Source: Gelria sp.
Lineage (GTDB): Bacteria > Bacillota > Syntrophomonadia > Syntrophomonadales > Syntrophomonadaceae
Reading direction: 5' to 3'
DNA length: 8,740 nucleotides
Assembly: GCA_012839665.1 (NCBI GenBank)
Contig: DUMX01000288.1
Span: 1-8,740, forward strand
The notes below the pieces were generated by a model, which was given only the letters and a program-made list of their open reading frames with translations, had not been told where the DNA came from and did no database searches. Position numbers and translations under genes: made by a program. The first letter of the stretch is position 1, and every line of letters begins with the position of its first letter. Below, piece by piece: positions 6,227-8,740 of this stretch.

Positions 6227-6330
6227 TAAATGGAAGTATAGTGGAAAAACTAAACCAAGCAAGTTGGTAATTTATTGCTCCCCCTCGTTTCCTGTTTTCC
6301 ATAAAATTTAATAACTTTTTAAAAAATTAC
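6227..6330. other. AT-rich divergent spacer between dinB and NifX-like promoters
   Basis: No gene is supported here. It holds a small hairpin (ACCAA at 6254-6258 with TTGGT at 6264-6268) nested inside an imperfect inverted repeat (TGGAAAAAC at 6242-6250 with GTTTTCCA at 6294-6301), followed by A/T runs. These could be a weak structure or chance in AT-rich DNA. Confidence 0.3.
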
Positions 6331-6360
6331 TTGACATTATAGTACCCGAAGAAATATTAT
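6331..6360 (+). promoter_or_regulatory. Sigma-A type promoter of the NifX/ATPase operon
   Basis: A perfect TTGACA (6331-6336) is followed after 18 nt by TATTAT (6355-6360). It lies about 90 nt ahead of the first gene of the operon and is the best promoter match in the window. A palindrome just downstream suggests control by a repressor. Confidence 0.7.
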
Positions 6361-6374
6361 TAGGATAACGATTG

Positions 6375-6388
6375 TGGGCATATGCTCA
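6375..6388 (+). promoter_or_regulatory. Near-perfect 14-bp palindrome, candidate operator
   Basis: TGGGCATATGCTCA is palindromic except for one base pair (third position) and is centred about 20 nt after the -10, just past the expected transcription start. That is a classic position for a repressor site. The regulator is not identifiable in this window. Confidence 0.5.
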
Positions 6389-6406
6389 TTACAAATCAAT
6401 TTTAGT

Positions 6407-6432
6407 TTATCACATAAGCTAATGTCTGATAA
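6407..6432 (+). other. Leader stem-loop ahead of the first NifX-like gene
   Basis: TTATCA (6407-6412) pairs with TGATAA (6427-6432) and CAT with ATG inside it, leaving a 2-nt bulge and a 6-nt loop. It ends 8 nt before the AGGTGG ribosome site and could influence translation or RNA stability. The stem is AT-rich and weak. Confidence 0.3.
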
Positions 6433-6453
6433 GTTGTGAAAGGTGGTGAAAAC

Positions 6454-6807
6454 ATGCCCAAAAAAATTGCTATTTGTTCCACCGACTCGTCCCCATCATC
6501 CCCGGTAGACGGTAGATTCGGACGTTGTAGCTATTTTGTGATTTGGGATGCAGAAGCTAAGCAATATGAAGCTCTGTCTAATACTGGGCCTGATGCCGCT
6601 CACGGTGCAGGTACAGGAGCAGTTCAGGCTCTGCTGCGTAATAATGTGGATTTGGTTATTTCTCAACGAGTGGGGCCAAAGGCTTTTGAGGCTTTACAAG
6701 CAGCGGGGCTAAAGATTTTTGCCATTGGCGACGCCAAAACAGTTGAAGAAGCCTTGCAAAGCTATGAGGCTGGCAAACTGCAAGAGTTATCGTCTCCGAA
6801 TAATTAA
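6454..6807 (+). CDS. NifX/NifB-like dinitrogenase iron-molybdenum cofactor family protein
   Basis: Small cytoplasmic protein of 117 residues in the family that includes NifX, the NifB C-terminal domain and the orange proteins, which bind or carry metal-sulfur clusters. Family signs: VDGRFGRCSYFVIWD (18-32), the glycine-rich GAGTGAVQALL (51-61), VGPKAFEALQAAGLKIF (73-89) and TVEEALQSYEAGKL (96-109). Possible cluster ligands are Cys8, Cys25 and His50. I chose ATG at 6454: AAAGGTGG lies 7 nt upstream, and the in-frame GTG at 6436 would put that site inside the gene. It is first in a plus-strand operon with a second family member and two ferredoxin-type ATPases. No nif structural genes are present, so nitrogen fixation is not implied. 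Confidence 0.88.
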   Translation: MPKKIAICSTDSSPSSPVDGRFGRCSYFVIWDAEAKQYEALSNTGPDAAHGAGTGAVQALLRNNVDLVISQRVGPKAFEALQAAGLKIFAIGDAKTVEEALQSYEAGKLQELSSPNN

Positions 6808-6819
6808 TAAGGAAATAGA

Positions 6820-6871
6820 CGGGGATTAGACACTGAATACACTGAGTTTTTTAAAAATAAACCTAACCCCG
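6820..6871 (+). other. Intergenic stem-loop between the two NifX-like genes
   Basis: CGGGGaTTAG (6820-6829) pairs with CTAACCCCG (6863-6871): nine base pairs with one bulged A and a 33-nt loop. The loop contains a near-tandem repeat (CACTGA twice, 9 nt apart). A U-rich run (ACTATTTTTATTATC) follows. It may be a partial terminator or mRNA processing site that sets different levels for the two genes, since no separate promoter is evident for the second. Confidence 0.45.
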
Positions 6872-6922
6872 GTCACTATTTTTATTATCTGGTCAAAAAC
6901 AATTTTTATGGAGGTATTTATT

Positions 6923-7270
6923 ATGTTAATCGCTATTCCCAAAGAAGGAAATGTAGTCTGCCCCCATTTCGGGCATTGTGAAGAATTTACCCTTTATGAT
7001 ACCAATACTAAGACGTTGAAATCAGTACCGAATCCCGGACACCAGCCTGGTGTTTTACCTGGATTTTTGAAAAAATTAGGTGCGGAATTGATTATAGCTG
7101 GTGGCATGGGAGCCAAAGCCCAAGAACTATTTGCCCAACAAGGCATTGAAATAATTGTTGGAACATCAGGTGCGATTGAGGATGTTATTGCTCGCTTTGA
7201 AAAGGGCGAGTTAGTAAGCAGTGGAGAAGTATGTTCTGAACATGCCCACGCCGGCCAATGTCATAGCTAA
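6923..7270 (+). CDS. NifX/NifB-like family protein with Cys/His C-terminal tail
   Basis: Second family member, 115 residues. The N-terminal motif VVCPHFGHCEEFTLYD (11-26) is the family's D/S-x-x-FG-x-x-x-x-F pattern with extra potential ligands (Cys13, His15, His18, Cys19). NPGHQPGVLPGFLKKLG (37-53) and IIAGGMGAKAQELFAQQGIEIIVG (57-80) are conserved features of this subgroup. The last 12 residues hold Cys104, His107, His109, Cys113 and His114, a likely metal-binding tail. The start is ATG at 6923, because GGAGGT lies 7 nt upstream; the ATG at 6908 overlaps that ribosome site and is unlikely. The stop lies 16 nt before the next start, so it is co-transcribed with the ATPases. Probable role: scaffold or carrier of a metal cluster made with the adjacent ATPases. 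This is inferred from related clusters, not shown here. Confidence 0.88.
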   Translation: MLIAIPKEGNVVCPHFGHCEEFTLYDTNTKTLKSVPNPGHQPGVLPGFLKKLGAELIIAGGMGAKAQELFAQQGIEIIVGTSGAIEDVIARFEKGELVSSGEVCSEHAHAGQCHS

Positions 7271-7286
7271 TAGAAGGGAGTCAGTC

Positions 7287-8129
7287 ATGCAAATTGCGGT
7301 AGCCAGCGGCAAAGGTGGTACTGGCAAAACTTTAGTCAGCACTTGTCTGCTGCGGGTTTTGGGGGATAGAAACTCGGTGTTAATCGATACCGATGTGGAA
7401 GAACCCAATGCCGGAGTGGTATTAATGCAGTTAGCCCAAAAAACTACAAAGGTCAGTCGCCTTGTTCCCGAAATAGACCTTAAATCTTGCAATCTATGTG
7501 GCGAATGTGCTGAAATATGCAATTTTAATGCCCTGGTAGTACTTGGCGATAAAGTATTAGTTTTTAATGAGCTCTGTCATTCCTGTGGAGCCTGTTCCTA
7601 TCTTTGCCCACTGCGGGCCATAAAGGAAGTAGAGCACCCTATCGGGGTTATTGAAGAGGCTCAGTTACCGAGCTATGGGACACTATTAACTGGCAGGCTT
7701 AATGTTGGGGAAGCACAAAGTCCACCACTCATAAAAGCGACTAAAAGTCAAAAAGCAACTTCAACACTAAGAATCATCGATTGTCCTCCCGGGACTACCT
7801 GTGCCATGATTGAATCCATAAGTGATAGTGATTACTGTCTGCTGGTAACCGAGCCCACCCCTTTTGGTTTGCATGATCTCGAACTTTCCCTGGAAGCAAT
7901 AGAAATGCTGGATATACCTGGAGGATTAGTGATAAACCGCTGGCAGGGTGAAGATGGCGAACTAGCGGCTTTGTCTGATAAAACCGGGTTCCCTATTCTG
8001 GGTCGCATTCCGTTTAGCCCGGAACTAGCGGAAGCTTACATGCAAGGTAAGGACCCTCTAGAGGCAATGCCCTCTTTACGTGGTATTTTAACTGATATTT
8101 TTAGCCAGATTAAGGGGGTCTTATCATGA
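7287..8129 (+). CDS. MinD/Mrp-superfamily ATPase with inserted two-cluster ferredoxin domain (copy 1)
   Basis: Cytoplasmic P-loop ATPase of 280 residues related to Mrp/Nbp35-type cluster assembly factors. The deviant Walker A is at 8-15 (GKGGTGKT; Lys9 is the signature lysine, Lys14 the P-loop lysine). Asp34 and Asp36 lie in VLIDTDVEEPN. An inserted ferredoxin follows with two [4Fe-4S] motifs: Cys68/71/74/78 and Cys97/100/103/107. Walker B is at 162-169 (RIIDCPPG), followed by LLVTEPTPFGLHDL at 185-198 and INRW near 216. The start is ATG at 7287, with AAGGGAG 6 nt upstream. An ATG at 7221 would extend the frame back over the preceding gene and has no ribosome site. The stop overlaps the start of the next ATPase (ATGA). 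Linker 112-160 is less conserved than its paralog's. Presumed role: ATP- and electron-dependent assembly or transfer of a metal-sulfur cluster. Confidence 0.93.
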   Translation: MQIAVASGKGGTGKTLVSTCLLRVLGDRNSVLIDTDVEEPNAGVVLMQLAQKTTKVSRLVPEIDLKSCNLCGECAEICNFNALVVLGDKVLVFNELCHSCGACSYLCPLRAIKEVEHPIGVIEEAQLPSYGTLLTGRLNVGEAQSPPLIKATKSQKATSTLRIIDCPPGTTCAMIESISDSDYCLLVTEPTPFGLHDLELSLEAIEMLDIPGGLVINRWQGEDGELAALSDKTGFPILGRIPFSPELAEAYMQGKDPLEAMPSLRGILTDIFSQIKGVLS

Positions 8130-8740
8130 AGGAAATACTGTTCATCAGCGGTAAGGGAGGCACCGGCAAAACCTCCTTAACCTCTTCCTTCATACAAATG
8201 GCAGATAACTGTATAGCCTGTGATTACGATGTCGATGCTTCCAATCTAGCCATTCTCCTAAAACCACAAAAAGTAAAGGAAAATGGTTTTAGTGCCGGTT
8301 ATACAGCCCATATAGATGAAGAATCCTGTATTAGTTGTGGCCTGTGTGCAGAGCTCTGCCGTTTTGATGCTATTAACCCAGAATTCCAGGTTTTTCCCCT
8401 ATCCTGTGAGGGATGTGGTTTTTGTGAAAAGATTTGCCCGATGCAAGCCATTACCATGTATCCCCGGTCTTCCGGACACTGGTTTGAGGGAGTATTTAAT
8501 CAGGAGCAGAAGTTGTTTTTTGCTGATTTAAGACCTGGGGAGGAAAATTCGGGTAAATTAGTAGCTCAGCTTAAAACTAAGGCTCATAAAATGGCCGATA
8601 CCGAACAGGCTCAACTTATTATTGCCGATGGCCCGCCTGGTATTGGTTGCGCCGTTATTTCTTCCATAGTACAGGTTGACCTGATAGTCCTGGTCACTGA
8701 ACCAAGTCGTTCCGGATTTCATGATTTGCAGCGAATTTAC
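8126..8740 (+). CDS. MinD/Mrp-superfamily ATPase with inserted two-cluster ferredoxin domain (copy 2), cut by right edge
   Basis: The first 205 residues of a paralog of the preceding ATPase. Walker A is at 9-16 (GKGGTGKT), followed by DYDVDASNLAILL (33-45). The ferredoxin insert carries Cys68/71/74/78 and Cys94/97/100/104. Walker B is at 165-172 (IIADGPPG), then IVLVTEPSRSGFHDL. The frame stays open to the edge; about 80 more residues would be expected from the length of copy 1. The ATG shares bases with the upstream TGA stop, and AAGGGGGT lies 6 nt before it, so the two are translationally coupled and probably form a heterodimer. Between ferredoxin and Walker B it carries a distinct segment (SGHWFEGVFNQEQKLFFADLRPGEENSGKLV) typical of one of the two subfamilies found in such pairs. 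Confidence 0.93.
   Translation, partial: MKEILFISGKGGTGKTSLTSSFIQMADNCIACDYDVDASNLAILLKPQKVKENGFSAGYTAHIDEESCISCGLCAELCRFDAINPEFQVFPLSCEGCGFCEKICPMQAITMYPRSSGHWFEGVFNQEQKLFFADLRPGEENSGKLVAQLKTKAHKMADTEQAQLIIADGPPGIGCAVISSIVQVDLIVLVTEPSRSGFHDLQRIY

Noticed and set aside
6164..6330. LexA-type SOS box for dinB
   Set aside because: No GAAC-N4-GTTC-like element was found in the upstream region.
7221..7286. Upstream ATG that would lengthen the first ATPase by 22 residues
   Set aside because: It overlaps the end of the preceding gene, has no ribosome site and puts extra residues before a Walker A that normally starts near the N-terminus.
7211..7522. 103-codon minus-strand frame over the first ATPase gene
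   Set aside because: Antisense shadow of the Walker A and ferredoxin-coding region, with no recognisable domain.
8316..8531. 71-codon plus-strand frame in the second ATPase gene
   Set aside because: Out-of-frame shadow of the ferredoxin insert; the real frame carries all eight cluster cysteines.

Overview
The window looks like a chromosomal segment of an anaerobic bacterium, most likely a Clostridia-type Firmicute. This is inferred from strong GGAGG-type ribosome binding sites, GTG starts, AT-rich sigma-A-like promoters and the gene content (DtxR/FeoA metal regulation, NifX-like proteins with ferredoxin-containing MinD-type ATPases). A tripartite-type RND pump with a lipoprotein adaptor is more typical of diderms but also occurs in some Clostridia. 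No rRNA, tRNA, CRISPR array, insertion sequence or phage gene was seen.

Left part (1-3283, all minus strand). Reading in the direction of transcription there is a DtxR/MntR-type metalloregulator, a FeoA domain, a 51-residue single-span membrane protein, a lipoprotein periplasmic adaptor (HlyD/MFP type) and an RND transporter that runs off the left edge. The FeoA frame follows the regulator in the same reading frame. Only one TAG codon separates them, and FeoA has no start codon or Shine-Dalgarno of its own. A DtxR-box-like operator sits just ahead of the small membrane protein, which suggests that metal status controls the pump genes.

Middle part (3284-6198). A plus-strand amidase-signature hydrolase with FAAH-like catalytic spacing (Lys87, Ser162, Ser186) is convergent with a minus-strand DNA polymerase IV (dinB). 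Both have recognisable upstream promoter regions.

Right part (6199-8740, plus strand). A good promoter (TTGACA, 18 nt, TATTAT) with a near-perfect 14-bp palindrome just downstream leads into two NifX/NifB-like small proteins and two ferredoxin-containing MinD/Mrp-family ATPases. The ATPase genes overlap by ATGA, and the second is cut by the right edge. This layout resembles the orange-protein type clusters of anaerobes, which are thought to assemble or carry metal-sulfur clusters. Its exact role here is not known.

The most unusual observations are the amber-separated regulator/FeoA frame, the metal-regulated-looking pump operon, the palindromic operator candidate of the NifX/ATPase operon and a perfect 13-bp inverted repeat inside the RND gene.
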